In this document: positions 12,166-23,649 of the stretch, piece after piece
How positions within the stretch are numbered: position 1 is the first letter of the stretch
Layout: each line of letters opens with the position of its first letter
NCBI GenBank assembly: GCA_963921795.1
Contig: OY997643.1
Span: 17,499,879 to 17,563,878 of the forward strand
Length of the DNA: 64,000 nucleotides
DNA from: Nannobrachium achirus
Taxonomy: Eukaryota > Chordata > Actinopteri > Myctophiformes > Myctophidae
Direction of reading: 5' to 3'
The notes under the pieces: generated by a model
Databases searched by the model: none
Seen by the model: only the letters and a program-made list of their open reading frames with translations
Told to the model about the DNA's origin: nothing
Made by a program: the position numbers and the translations under genes

Positions 12166-13013
12166 CCCTGACTTCCTTCACCATGTCCATTAATTGAGGC
12201 CCAGTCGACAACCTGTCACACTGCACTTCTAGTGGAATGTCCGGCCTAGCAATGTACAGACTGTTCTTGTGTGTGTACAAATGTATTATTGTGTAATAAT
12301 GTATAACAATTTACTTCACTTGTATGCTATGATTGAATAGGCAAAGTTTATAAAGTGGATAAAGTCGTTAAAATGATTGACGCTGTTTTAGCAATTTTTT
12401 CTAGAACCCCCTCAAGGACCCCTGGGGTCCCCGGAGCCCACTTTGAGAGCCACTGCCTTTAGGAGATTAATTTGTATGGATGTGTACCAATACTCCTCTA
12501 GTGGCTCCGATTGGGATGGCAGAGCTTTGAATATCTTTGCAATCTGTCAGCCAATATTGTTTATGGAGAAGAGCTTCAGTTCAGACAGCCGTCAGCCCGT
12601 CAAAACCCTAGATGATGCTTTATTTTCCAAGTATACGTGCACTCACCACATGGACTATAATGTTTTTGGTTTAGAAAAACACAAAAGTGAATCAATTTAA
12701 ATTGGCAGATGCATTAACAAGCAGGGATTTTCAACCTTCTTTTCTCACCTTCTGTTTCTTTTAGCAGGAATGGTTCTCTGAGGCATGTCCTGCTGTTTAA
12801 CCAGGCTCCAGGCGCCCTCTAGAGGCCAACACATGTGATAACATATGTTACATTACACCTAGTCTCCCCTGCAGTTTAAAACATAGGCTTCATAATTATG
12901 TTCCTGTCTCCAGCTAAAATAAAGAGTTCAAAGAGAGGCACGCACGTCCCAAACAAAGTAGTACCGGGTGCTGGACAAACATACGTACGTACATAGGAAG
13001 GAGAGGATGTCCT
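12166..13013. other. Intergenic, MITE right end
   Basis: A right end of a CAGTGG-type hAT MITE (ccccggagcccactttgaga then gccactg) ends near 12452. No gene seen in the remainder. Confidence 0.5.
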
Positions 13014-13400
13014 CACACTGGTTGGTCGCTCCCAGAGGTAGTTCTTTATTTAAATTAAAAACATGACAAGGTTTCGACCCCCTTCGGGGTCTTCATCAGG
13101 TCTGAGTGAATAAGAAGTACAGAGTACAACCGGACAGAGGATGTACATCAATGGCACATGCGCAACAGTAGACACACCCACCAGATCTGTATGTTAAAGT
13201 GGAGTAACATAGTGCCCTGTTAAAGGCTACAAGATCTGGGCTAATGAAGAAGGCTAGGAAGCCTGTAGTTAATATAATCTAACAGTGTCTATTCTGGTTA
13301 AAGCTATAAAATAGCCAATCAAAAAAATACAAACAAATTAACGTGTGTAAAAATACAAAGTCCCTCAGTATACGCCTAAAATGTAATCAGATTAGTAAAA
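13014..13400 (-). mobile_element. Penelope-like element terminal-repeat remnant, copy 1
   Basis: It carries a hammerhead ribozyme motif (13065-13100) followed by accggacagagga, gtagacacacccaccag, gatctgggcta and tggttaaagctataaaatag. The same blocks occur in the same order at 28615-29370. Minimal hammerheads in the terminal repeats of Penelope-like retroelements are established knowledge; assignment of this copy is an inference from that motif. No reverse transcriptase is present. Confidence 0.6.
13065..13100 (-). ncRNA. Minimal hammerhead ribozyme motif (Penelope type)
   Basis: On the minus strand the order is CTGATGA, a stem II hairpin (GACCCC-GAA-GGGGGTC, one bulged base), GAAAC, a three-base loop, and GTC (cleavage triplet). 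This fits the hammerhead core, with stem III reduced to two base pairs, as described for Penelope-like elements. Stem I is not evident, consistent with a dimer-type or degenerate ribozyme. Activity is not implied. Confidence 0.65.
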
Positions 13401-13439
13401 GCCCCAAGGGCCCCTGAGAGCCAAGGGCCCCTGGCAACG

Positions 13440-14337
13440 GCCCTACTGGCCCAATGGTTACTGCCCTGCAGGGGGCTAGCCGTTGGAGGAGGAGGCAGTT
13501 ATGATCACCACCACAGGGAGGTTTTTTTTTTCAGCTAAAATAAACCAAACAAATAATAGACCCTATTCACGCATGCGCACTCAGCAAATTTCTCAGCAAC
13601 TTCTCAGCTTCGAAGGGTAAATTAATACAGAAATTGCTGGACTTAAAGCCAACAAATCATTATTTCGAACGGTAAAGTAAATTATAACGCTTTGTGCCTT
13701 TTACTATCTTGTGTTCTTGATCATGCTAGCCGTATTTTATACTGTACTATTCGGAAATTGCATTACATTTGCGATTTCTGTGTTAACACTTTAGGCTTAT
13801 AGTAGGGTTTTCCCCTTCAACGTGACGTCAGCACCAGGAAGTTGCGTAACATGAATTCGGTCAATTACACATTTCTCAAATACAGACACTCGCCCCACTG
13901 GAGCGGAACTCTCACGCCACCAGTGCGGAATACTCGTCCAGAACACTAACCCCCAATTCATATTTTCAAAATTATTTATTTTGCCATATAGGCCGGTCGA
14001 TGGTTGTACACTCTGACAGTTATGATCAAAATAAGAACAATAATGTTGTATAAAAACTAAATCTAAAATGCTGCAGTCTTGAATTACGCCTGGAAGCTGA
14101 TGCCATGGCCCGTGAGAACTTTGGTGAGAACAGTCAGCATGAATCAAAACATATCACAGAAGCAGAGAATTTTAACACAACAATGTAAATGGGATCATTG
14201 GGATGCTTTTAGCCTGGAAGAAGATGCCAGCTGATTTGTCCTTTTTTTTTTGGCAGGGACCCCCGAAAGTGAACCCTAACCCTAACCTCAGTAAAACTAA
14301 CGCTGGTGAGTAGCTAACCTGCCGACGGGGGTGAAAA
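13440..14337. other. Non-coding region downstream of the caspase gene
   Basis: A long frame at 13797-14147 (minus) matches no family I know. The block 14150-14290 (aacaatgtaaatgggatcat, agcctggaa, then ccctaaccctaacc) recurs at about 30060-30180, so this is repeat sequence. Confidence 0.5.
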
Positions 14338-17300
14338 CTACAGTCTCCGCCTAGAGCTGTCGTGTGATTCCAAATTGATCCTCCCCGATGCCCAGGGGCC
14401 CCTGAAGATGAGCTGCTTTCTCAGACTCTCAAAACCTGGAGACTGTTTGAAATCTACCCATTTTCCATCCACTTCCAGTCTCTCCTCCTTTCTGCAGACC
14501 ACGTCATTGACCCGGGTGAGGATTTTAAGGATGTCGTCCCCTCTGGAAGCAAAAGACACAAACATCATGGGAGTGAATGAATAGGTATGAGTGGCAGGGA
14601 AGGGTTTAAAACTGTGAGGCTTTCAAAGCTTTCTATTCTATGAAATGTTCAAATGCTTGGGTTCATATTGGGCAAATAAATGCCTAAAAAAGTTATATTT
14701 AGCAAACTGTTAGACTTGTTCCAGCTTCAGGCTAGTTCTAGTTAAACCATGTTGCTAACAAGAACAGACCGTTATCAGAACTTCCCAATGTTCAAGGTTA
14801 TTTTTTTTGGTTCAGCTTCCTTCAGACATTGCAGCAGCATGTAGGCCTATTGGTAATACTTTTAACTTTTTACTCGTATTTATTTATTTTACTTCAATCT
14901 ACTTTTGTCTTATTATTCTAGCTTTATTCCGTTTTTATTGTATTTGTTATTCTAATGTGAAGCACTATGGGCTGCATTTTATGTACGAAAGGTGCTATGC
15001 AAAAGATTATGGCAAAACCAGCAAAAAGACTAAATAATAAAGACTGAATAAAACTAGAACTGCACTCTGTTGAGGTGCCAACTTGCATCTTGTGCACAAG
15101 TAGGCCATGTATCACTCTACTGGCACAAGTAATACATCATCATGCAGTGATTGGACCACAGACCACTGCTTGGCATTTAATTGCTCTTAGTCTTGTGAAT
15201 CCAACTTGGCAAAGAACTTCAGCACTTTTGGTCCCCCATCTGCTACCTCAACACACTCAACAACAATCACACCGCATAACTCAATGCCCAATCCTTTTCT
15301 TCAAACAAATGTTTTTGCATAAGTGTACTTATCTTAAATGGGTTTCTGAATTGTTCACCAACATGATGCATTGTTTGTTGTGCAAAGCACAAATGAATCT
15401 AACAAAACTAAAACGATTACTGAATCGGTGCGGTGTTAAATGTTGTCATAATTAACTGTAACTGACAGCACGGTCCATGTCCTTAAAGTTAAGCTAGCAA
15501 GCATTTCCATGGCTAATAAGTTGTATTGTAGACTAAATCGAACACTGTATTACATTTATTACAAAAATACAAAATTAAATAAACGATTTCTATTTCTATA
15601 ATTGTGCTAAATAATGGTATTACAATATTGAGTCTTTACCTTGGGCACCCATTTTCCAGCTCCTGGCAGAGTGTCTGGATGTACCAGGTCCCTTCAGAAG
15701 GATCTCTGATCGCTGGACACTGGCTGATGGTGGCAAAGCCAAGCAGGAAATCTGCATATTCTGGAAGGTAATAAGCGGGTGAGGTTGGTTGTCCTCCATC
15801 AAAGACAGCTGCTCTCTCCTGGATCTCCTGTCCACGACAGGCTTGAAAAAAGAACACCTTTGGCTTGGCGAGGAGAGCAGGGCATTTGTTGCCGCTGAAT
15901 GGAGACATGATCTCCCTGGAGGAGAGAGACACTCCATCTGTTCCACTAACGCCATCTTCACGTCCATGAGACAGAATGCAGCACACGACGCAGTCGCCAT
16001 GCTCAGGTGGTTGTTTTAGTTGAATTGAGTTGAATTTATTGTCAGACGTAGACCACTGCTCGGCATCCAATGGCATTTGACTTGAAACTGACTTGGCGAA
16101 GAACTTCAGCACTTCAACCATTTGGGCCTTGTCCTTATCTTTACACTTGATCACGGTGAAACCCAGCCAGCTGAACACAGCTGCCAACTTAACTGCGAGT
16201 GGGGAGAGAACTTTCAGAATTCTGGATTAGGCGCTACTTTTAATATTATGCTACTGAAGATACTCACTGGAATCCTGTTCCGTTCCGAGCCGGCGGTTCT
16301 TTTTATCAGAAAATTCCTTATTTTCAAGGATAAGACAGCAGCCCTGAGGATCACTGTCCATATTATAGTCCTATAGAAGCAGAAACAGCAGTCAGTTTGT
16401 AACAAGCAGCACTGGTATTTCTGCTGCCTTGTATGATTATGGCTGAGGCTGACAAACAGAATTTGTTTTTACTGTTAACTAATTACATTACATTACAAAA
16501 GTTAACATTACTATTGAAAACACTGAAATTACTTTTACTCCTAATCTTAAATCCATTGTATGACAAAAAGTTATGTGTCTGAAAAAAAAAAAAAAAAAAA
16601 CTAAACAAAAATGTACAAAGCCTTGGTATTGAGGCTGCCTTCTACAGTGGGTTTTGGCTCATCACCTCTCGCTCCGTTTCTTGGGGAGGAGAAGTAAAGG
16701 AAAGAAAACAGGGGTGTTGGCACAAGTCATCAGGTGTTTATACAACCACAGACAGCTGTATGTGGGAGCAAATTATACTAAACCAAATAAAACTAAAGGA
16801 CGTTTTGATCTCAAAAAGTTGCTTGCTAGATGTACATGCATCATGCATGGATGGGTGCTTATAACACCTGTCAGGGGCGTCACACCAAATTCTGGGCCCT
16901 GGGTACAAGGTGTGGGCCCCCCATGAATGTTAACTATTGAAAAATAGCAGATATACAAGCTCACAGCGCGGCACCGAGTGCCGCCCTGCGAGCTTGTAGA
17001 TCTGCTATTTTTGAAAAAAATAGAAAATGTGTGCAAGAAACCTATGTTTCGATGTCAGTGGTGCTCAAACTTTTTCATGTCAAGGACCCCCAAGATGATA
17101 TGTATTTGGTCAAGACCCCCATCTCAAAATATTTAGTTCCAGGGACACATTTTCACAACTTTTCGAAAGCAGATCTACAAGCTCGCAGCGCAGGACTCGG
17201 TGCAGCTCTGTGAGCTTGTATATCTGCTATTTTTCAATAGCTAAAGTTACTTGCAATGAAATTTGCCTGGTTAAAACCAGACCGAACACAACAACACCCC

Positions 17301-17475
17301 CTTGCGGTAGTGGTGTTATAGAGGCTGGCAACGCCAGGCAACGATGAAATCAGATTAATCTGCAAAAACAATTCATGGTTGAGGACAACATGCGTAAAAC
17401 AACACAAGGGAATGACCCAAATGACATCCCTGATTCAACAGCTCTCACCTGAAACAGCCGGTCCTTTGGGTTGTT
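14338..17475 (-). CDS. Caspase-8/10-like cysteine protease, catalytic exons
   Basis: Four exons with consistent splice sites and phases: 17449-17475, 16268-16370, 15640-16192 and 14338-14542, totalling 888 nt with stop. The p20 part has YNMDSDPQGCCLILEN, the histidine motif CCILSHGREDG (His codon 15966-15968) and the active-site pentapeptide QACRG (Cys codon 15837-15839). The p10 part has ADFLLGFATISQCPA, GTWYIQTLCQELENGCPR and, in the last exon, GDDILKILTRVNDVV. Both catalytic residues are present. This pattern and exon layout match initiator caspases 8 and 10, which act in death-receptor signalling and cleave effector caspases after Asp. The C-terminus runs about 20 residues past the usual end. 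About 26 extra residues separate KFFAKSVSSQ from HGDCVVCC (see findings). A prodomain start is not certain; 17554-17778 may hold more of it. No internal stop is seen, so the gene may be functional. Confidence 0.88.
15150..15230 (-). pseudogene. Duplicated caspase exon fragment in the last intron
   Basis: agaccactgct(t)ggcat and acttggcaaagaacttcagc resemble the caspase exon at 16050-16114 (gaccactgctcggcatccaa, acttggcgaagaacttcagc). Translation carries a stop and there is no extended frame, so it is a non-functional partial copy lying between the penultimate and last exons. Confidence 0.65.
16864..17240. repeat. Repeat block in caspase intron with two recurrent hairpins
   Basis: Hairpin at 16937-17014 (ttgaaaaatagcagatatac paired with tagatctgctatttttgaa, inner gcgcggcac/gtgccgc) and a second at 17162-17235. 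A left end of the CAGTGGT hAT family (gtggtgctcaaactttttca, 17056 onward) lies between them. Confidence 0.7.
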
Positions 17476-17553
17476 CTGCAAGAACAATAAAGAGAGAGAG
17501 AAAAAAAGAAATTAAATAAATGTAAGTAAATTTGGAAACAAACTGTTAAACTG

Positions 17554-17778
17554 TTAATTCACTTTAACACAGAGACTGACACAGACACATTCAAAGAAGG
17601 CTTTCTTCTTAAAAAACACAGATTTATTATGTAAATGCTTCTTCACCAGATCATGCCTGCCGTTCTCCAGAAAACCCACGATGAGCTGATCTGAATGGTG
17701 CGGATGGGTGACGTCCCGTGGGTCCAGTTTGGGATCATCCATGGGTGGATCAGTTGTGTCAACAACAGACTGTCGCAT
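17554..17778 (-). other. Possible further caspase prodomain exon
   Basis: The open frame contains DPKLDPRDVTHPHHSDQLIV and GFLENGRHDLVKKHLHNK. The RHDLVKKHL phrase resembles the last helices of a death effector domain (compare the RHDLL/NRLDLL motif of FADD and caspase-8), which would suit a caspase-8/10 prodomain just upstream on the same strand. Splice sites are not clear and the frame ends in low-quality sequence, so this is tentative. Confidence 0.35.
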
Positions 17779-18002
17779 TCTCAGATAACACTTGAAAAGG
17801 ACAAACAGATGAAGTTAACATCTCAGCTTCTCTCTCTTAATGCTTTGGTTTTGAAAAGATGTTATGTTATGGGCCCCCATAAGATTTTTGTTAAGACTTT
17901 TCATGATTATAAAAAAAAAAAATCTAAAATCACAACGCTTTGTGTTGTAGGCCTATATGGGCTATTTTTGAACAGCTGGTGTATAAAATATGGGTTAAAG
18001 TG

Positions 18003-18148
18003 CTTAAAGGGAGATTCCACTTTCAACAGGGAAACAGCTTATGGGCTTCTCTCCACACACACATCCATTGTAACTTCAAACTCTATTTTAACCATGATAG
18101 ATTCATTAAAAACAACCATTATTTTTTTCTAGTGACTCAATACCCTCC
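18003..18148. repeat. Left half of a split palindromic MITE
   Basis: It starts ttaaagggagattccacttt and reads to gactcaataccctcc. The complementary right half is at 26743-26987 (ggagggtaatatgagtcacc to ggaatatccctttaaa). Joining the halves would put the insertion at the palindrome centre CCCTCC-TA-GGAGGG. Confidence 0.75.
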
Positions 18149-18150
18149 TA

Positions 18151-18295
18151 ATACGTGAGCAGGCCGTGTTTTTTCCGTAACTTTTTTCATTTATTTTTAA
18201 TAATTATTTGGGAAAATGAAAAAAATGAAATACAAAAAATAATTATTACAAATAAATGAAAAAGGTTATTGAAAAAACACGGCCTGCTCACGTAT
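18151..18295. mobile_element. Short palindromic MITE flanked by TA
   Basis: Arms atacgtgagcaggccgtgtt and aacacggcctgctcacgtat enclose an AT-rich centre. TA precedes (18149-18150) and follows (18296-18297). Confidence 0.8.
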
Positions 18296-18662
18296 TACAC
18301 TGCAAAAATGAATGAACTAAGCAAGATTTGCAATCGTATATCTAGCCATAAATTCTTATTGGTCTAGTTTTAAAAATTATATTCTAAAGAAGATAAAATT
18401 GTACAAGATGATGATTTTTGTTTTAAGAAAATATTTCTTTTTTTTCTTACCATGATATTAGATCTTAAATTATAATATTTCACATTTACATCAAGTAAAA
18501 ATTACCCTCTGAGACAAAGGTTGAATCCACAGTGTCACTTTTAAGAAAATGAGTAGCTCTGAGTACTTATTTTAAGTACCAAACTAGTAAAATACCCTAT
18601 TGTCTTTATGTATGGATCTCAGTGTTTGATTAGGTCATATGGAAATACAATGACTACAATAT

Positions 18663-18905
18663 GGGCATTCCCAGATATGGGGTTAATATTGATGACACCA
18701 TATATGGCATATATGGATATGTCCATGGGCTTTGCCAGATATGGGCTTAATATTGATGACATCAGGGATCTCCATATATGGATATGTCCATGGGCTTTGC
18801 CAGATATGGGCTTAATATTGATGACATCAGGGATTTCCATATATGGATACATGGGCGTTGCCAGATATGGGCTTAATATTGATGACATCAGGGATCTCCA
18901 TGCTG
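18663..18905 (+). repeat. Tandem repeat, about 68-bp unit, 3.5 copies
   Basis: Each unit contains ccagatatgggcttaatatt then gatgacatcaggga and ccatatatggata. Diverged relatives in inverse orientation appear at about 31160-31510. Confidence 0.85.
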
Positions 18906-19326
18906 CATAAGGGCAAAAAGGGGAGTCCTACATCTTGGTCAGTGAGTCAGAGTGATGTCACAAGATCTGCACGGTTTCAGAGAAACAGCGACCGAAGGTC
19001 ACAATAACTATTTTCACACTACATATTGGAATGAAAAATGTTGTTCAACATCACGTTTATTCACATTTAATTAAGTACAGTGGCTTTCAAATGGCAAGAT
19101 CAGAGTACATGGAATAAAGTAAATAATAAAGCAAATATATAGAAATCCCACCTCAGCCAAACCTTTAAATATAACATGTCTCTCGAAGTGGTGTTCAAAT
19201 ACATCATTTTGGGGGACCTTGGCATGACAATGTTTGAAAACTAAGGCATTTGTAGAATCAGGCCCAGGTCGTATGGCTCAAGTCATAACGGGTTAATTAC
19301 ACCACACTCATTCCTTTTGGGTTCTT

Positions 19327-19576
19327 AAAGGAGTAGTTCACCCCCAAAATGACTTTTTTTCTATTGATTACTCACCCCATGGAGACGTGAATTCATGGAA
19401 ATGTATTTTTTGTTTTTTTGTCACATTCCTAAGCCAATAAAGCCTAAAGCCCCCATTGATTCCGGTAGGGGACCCAAAGTGTCTTTGGGTCCCCTACCCC
19501 TACATTTATTATAATCAAATTATTGACTTAGGAATGCGATAAGGGTAATAATAATAATTATTATAATTATTATTAC

Positions 19577-19650
<74 letters not shown>

Positions 19651-19667
19651 GTAATAATAATAATAAT

Positions 19668-19715
<48 letters not shown>

Positions 19716-19773
19716 GAATTAGAGTCTCCATGGTGTGAGTAATCAATCATTTTGGGGGTGAACTACTCCTTTA
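19327..19773. mobile_element. MITE with AAAGGAGTAGTTCACCCCCA ends plus AT microsatellite
   Basis: Left aaaggagtagttcacccccaa and right ttgggggtgaactactcctt are inverted ends. The interior holds a palindromic (AT)n run with gggtaataataat arms (19540-19711). A second, shorter copy lies at 25960-26153. Class not assigned. Confidence 0.75.
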
Positions 19774-19899
19774 ATGGTAATTTTTCAGTGCAATTACGTC
19801 ATCAATGTCATATGGAGCAAATAACGCAATTCAGAAATGACATAAATAAACAATACATTTTCTTTTTGTAATAGCCTGGGCATTATTTTAATGTATTAT

Positions 19900-20093
19900 G
19901 TTAGGCTTATTTCCACAGGGCTTATGACGTAAGCACGTAAGCGCACGTTAAGCGCACGTAGATAGGCTATTTGAAAACGTCACATCCGCTTGACTTCATC
20001 ATCATCATCATCTTCTTCTTCAAACTCCCAACCGCTAACCTATGCCGCTAACGCTAACAGCTGTGGACTTGGAGTGGAACCGAACGCACGCAC
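19900..20093 (+). promoter_or_regulatory. Candidate promoter and untranslated first exon of the SAMD3-like gene
   Basis: A CpG-bearing stretch (tgacgtaagcacgtaagcgc, acgtcacatccgc, with CRE-like TGACGTAA) is followed by tgccgctaacgctaacagct and a good donor gcacg|gtaagc at 20093/20094. It lies 510 bp upstream of the first coding exon in the same orientation. Promoter function is an inference. Confidence 0.4.
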
Positions 20094-20199
20094 GGTAAGC
20101 TATTATTCTATTATATTCTACTTTGCACACGAATGTTGAGTGCCATAAAACAACAAGACGAGGCCACAAGCCACAAAGCCTAATTTATATTTTGCACGG

Positions 20200-20320
20200 C
20201 GACGGTGTCGCACGCTGAAAATAACAGATCTTGCAGTGTTATACAAGCTCACAAAGCCGACCACGCTATGCACGGAGAGCTTTTAGATCTGCTATGTTCA
20301 GCACCGTCGTGCTGCTAAGT
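20200..20320. repeat. Recurrent hairpin copy with extended stem
   Basis: The aacagatct / agatctgct core is flanked by cgacggtg..cgctgaa and ttcagcaccgtcg, which also pair. It lies in the first intron of the SAMD3-like gene. Confidence 0.6.
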
Positions 20321-20602
20321 ACTTAAACATGCAATTGCACCGTGTTTTGAACTTGTGTATGGTTCATTTTTATAAATTAGGGCTTTTGCCACGTTATCAT
20401 GCAAAGTGGAGGGCCTGTTTATTATGATTTCAGGTTAACCTACAACAATAAAAGAACAATGATGATAAAAAAACGTTTTATTTTTACGATGAATAACAGA
20501 ACAGTAAAGTTGTCAGAGTTGCAATTGGTCCCTCCTGATGTGATCATTTTAAATGATGCCATAGCATTTCAGTGAATTCACCCCCCCCTCCCTGTCTGCC
20601 AG

Positions 20603-23534
20603 GTACAATATGTGACAACATGTACTGCATCATGGTTAAGCTGGAAACTACCACACTATCCATTTTACAAGGTATGTTGATATTCAGCTGATTAAATTAA
20701 TGCATGACAGACCTAAATGTGACCCTTGCGGGTACATTTGAGGACCCCCACCCCAAAAAGCACTTATAATTGTAGGATTTGAGGCATTACATTTAGTTGA
20801 AGCTTGTGGATTGGCTACTTTCATCTTGGCCAATGTTGGACCATTTAGCTGGCGACCACCTTAAAAGGATATTTTACTTTCATAAACAAATGTGGGTAAT
20901 TGTTGTCGACCCATGCTTTTGTGAACACCCCAGACTGTTTTCAAGTTGTTCAACATAGTATGCAGAGCATGACATCGAAGGCTCTGTTCAATATAGTGAA
21001 GTGTTTCTCAACTTTTTTTAATTTCTAGGACCCCCATAACAGTATGGTCAAAAAGAAGCCAATGAGGGTCTACTCACTTAGGTTCTCCTCACTCTGAGTT
21101 ACACCTATTTACATATTGATATTCATTTGATCAGACACGCCCCTTCCTATTCAATCCCATTGTAACTTAAACCATGGTGGATATTTTTTTTACTATTTTG
21201 AAAAGCATTTTAAATGGTTCAAATAGCTGATCTACAAGCTCACAATGTGTCAATGTAGCTATCCATTTGAAGTATTTAAAAACATATTGTTCAAAGTGGT
21301 AAAAATATTGTTCAAAATGGTAGAAAAGCCTAAGAAGTTAAGCAAAAAAAATAAAAATAGAAATTGATAAATACTGTATTGAAACAACACAAAACTAGGT
21401 ATAAACTAGTCCCCTGGGGATTTGCACAGTATATGGGGGATTGATTAAATGTAGGGGTGTAGGAGTCTCAGAATTAATGGTGGAGAACCCAGACATATCA
21501 GTGTCATGTCAATGCCCATATTTGGACATTGTTTCATCATGCAGCTGTTACCATGGTGACGACACTGTTTAGTTTCAGTGCAGACAGAGATGGACATACA
21601 TTCCGTAAATTAATAGTTATTATATTATTGATGTGTTCATTTTGCTTTACATTAGAAGCAGACATGCTACGCACCCTCACCCAAGAGGATTTGATGGAGG
21701 TTTTTCCAGGCCAGGCTGACTTTGGCCACAGAAAGCGCTTGTGGGCTCCAATTCACCCAGAGGTATTATAACTGCATTGTTTGGCAAATATCAGTGACAG
21801 AGTTTTAAATTGGGTCAGTTATTTACCACTTTGTAAATGTTTTATCTGCTTTACTTAGAATGAGAATCCACAAGACAAATCTGGCCCTGTTGGATCCAGA
21901 ACGTCTTCCTTCTCTCCACTCCCACGGTAGGAGTACATCCCACCACTCCGACATGTCTCCTTTCCGACATGTCTCCATTCCGACACTAACCCTATCTCTA
22001 ACCCTAACCTGAACCCCCATGGGAGTGTTGCCACTCCGACAATAAGAAGCCAATTTCGGAGTGGCGACATGTCGGATTGGAGAGAGCCTCCCCCACGGTA
22101 GATAATTATGTAACTTTAAAAAAAAAAAAAAAGATCTACAAGCTACAATTAAAATCACACGACACGACAAATCATATTGGGACATGGGTCCAAAAATACA
22201 TTTCAGTCTTGGGATTTCTTTTTGCTTTTACCTCTACATACAGCAGTTGTTTCAATGTTTTTTTTGTTGTTTTTTTTAAACTTTTTTTCTAGGTTAAAGA
22301 TGAGCTACGTCGGATCTTGGCAAAGGATAACCCTAACTTCACTGAGGCCAAGAAGAGGTGGGATAGCTTCTGCTGCCAGGTCCAGTTCTACGCTGCCTGG
22401 AACAAGGCAAGCACAGCTTCCTTTGGATGGAGGTAAGTGATTTTGCTCTCATCCACTCGTCCTAGACAAGTCGCCCTTCTGGCACCCAAAATGTGTAATA
22501 TCTTCCTGTTGCTCTTAGAACTACAGACCCACTCTCTAGGTTCTGCCGTGGTCTGAAGACTCACCTCTTCAGACTCCATCATAGCCCATAGCACCTGCTC
22601 TTTAACCTTAACTATAAGTTAGATTGCATTTTTGTTTACTTTAGTTTTTTCTTAGATTACAATGAGTTTGATGTATTGACCTTGCTTAATGTATGTCGCT
22701 CTGGATTAAGAGCGTCAGCTAAACGCCTTAATTGTTTACAGTAGTACATTTTTGAGTAAACAACACTGAGTGAATAGATTTACTAAGCACTTTTATTTTT
22801 GTCTCAGTTGAATTTGCTGTAGGGAGAATCAAGGCACCCTGTTTCCCTCCAGCTCCCCACCACCAAAGAAGCTGGGAGGACCCAGTGAAGCGTTGCTCCA
22901 CATCCTTGAGGTAGGAGTGTCACACCAAATAGACAAAATAGCTGATCTACAAGCTCAAAACATGTCCGTGTGGTATGTTTTATGCTTGTATATCTGCTAT
23001 TCTTTTTTATTTTTATTGGAATTCTGAAGTGTATTTTCTAATGCATTTATGCAAGGTTTATTAACTTAAATGAACTTAACTACAAATACATTGGACTTAA
23101 AAAAATACTGAAATCAATACTATATCGGTTTTCTGTTATTAAGTGACAAGTCGGTTTGCCAGTTGCCCATTTATGTTTACTGAAATCATTTCTATATTGT
23201 TTTTCTTTGTTTTGCTGTAGCCATCTGAAGACCCAAATCTCTACCACCAGAAGAGACCCCTCCAGAGCCCCGTCCTGATCCTGGATAGGCCCCGCTGTTT
23301 GGTTGCTGTGGGGAACACTCCCATCACCATCTTTCCAGAGGAGCAGCTGATTGACGGTCTGATCTATTTACTTGGCTATTACTACACCTTCCATCTCACG
23401 TACCCCAAGTGCGTGGCTACACTCCTGTCTGTCGTGCAGACAGAAATATTATGTGATGACATACATGACCGTGACACCACTCCATCCTACAAAAAGCCTT
23501 GGCAGAGTGGAAGACTTTTGTTGATGGGAAGTAG
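20603..23534 (+). CDS. SAMD3-like (SAM domain) multi-copy fish gene inside an element
   Basis: Exons with canonical sites: 20603-20671 (starts MYCIMVKLETTTLSILQ, ATG at 20620), 21656-21762, 22293-22432, 22823-22910 and 23221-about 23534. Exon 21656 encodes LRTLTQEDLMEVFPG then RKRLWAPI, matching the last SAM helices. Exon 22293 has NFTEAKKRWDSFCCQVQFYA. The last has NTPITIFPEEQLIDGL and YYTFHLTYPKCVATLLSVVQ then SYKK. These motifs match the fish SAMD3-like / sterile-alpha-motif family, known as numerous uncharacterised copies; molecular function unknown. A one-base loss in the A run near 23491 shifts the frame just before the expected end (stop tag at 23532-23534 in the alternative frame). 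One or more exons between 20671 and 21656 may be missing. It lies entirely inside the 18298-26740 element. Confidence 0.6.
21905..22096. mobile_element. MITE with CCACTCCGACATGTC motifs and CCCTAA tract
   Basis: cactccgacatgtctccttt / ccgacatgtctccattccga at left and ggagtggcgacatgtcgga at right are inverted, with accctaaccctaacc-like sequence near 21985-22010. An inverted copy is at 33612-33775. Confidence 0.7.
22440..22735 (+). repeat. Non-LTR retrotransposon 3' tail fragment
   Basis: ctctaggttctgccgtggtc, cacctcttcagactcc and the terminal cgctctggattaagagcgtc agctaaacgcc are the characteristic 3' region of a fish LINE/SINE family. It lies in an intron of the SAMD3-like gene. Confidence 0.6.
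22917..23190. repeat. MITE remnant with recurrent hairpin
   Basis: A hairpin at 22934-23004 (aaaatagctgatctacaagc / gcttgtatatctgctatt) is followed by a remnant related to 11700-11960, ending gtttgccagttgcccat. Confidence 0.6.
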
Positions 23535-23649
23535 TGAGGTGCTAGTGAAGTGCAATAACGGATGCTGTATTTTTTATTTGTTTTTATTTATTTTATTTGT
23601 TGATGTAAAGTAGAGGTGCTTGTAAAGTACAATACCAGGTGCTGTAATG

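Noticed and set aside
13797..14147. 116-codon open frame on the minus strand
   Set aside because: No family resemblance; its neighbour block 14150-14290 is shared with a repeat at 30.1 kb.
14924..15455. Open frames within the last caspase intron
   Set aside because: No splice continuity or domain; one overlaps the dead exon copy on the wrong strand.
18608..18910. 100-codon open frame in the tandem repeat region
   Set aside because: It is a repeated translation of the 68-bp unit, whose length is not a multiple of three except by chance indels.
21985..22010. True interstitial telomere
   Set aside because: The tract is only a few imperfect units and sits inside a MITE present in inverse orientation at 33.7 kb.
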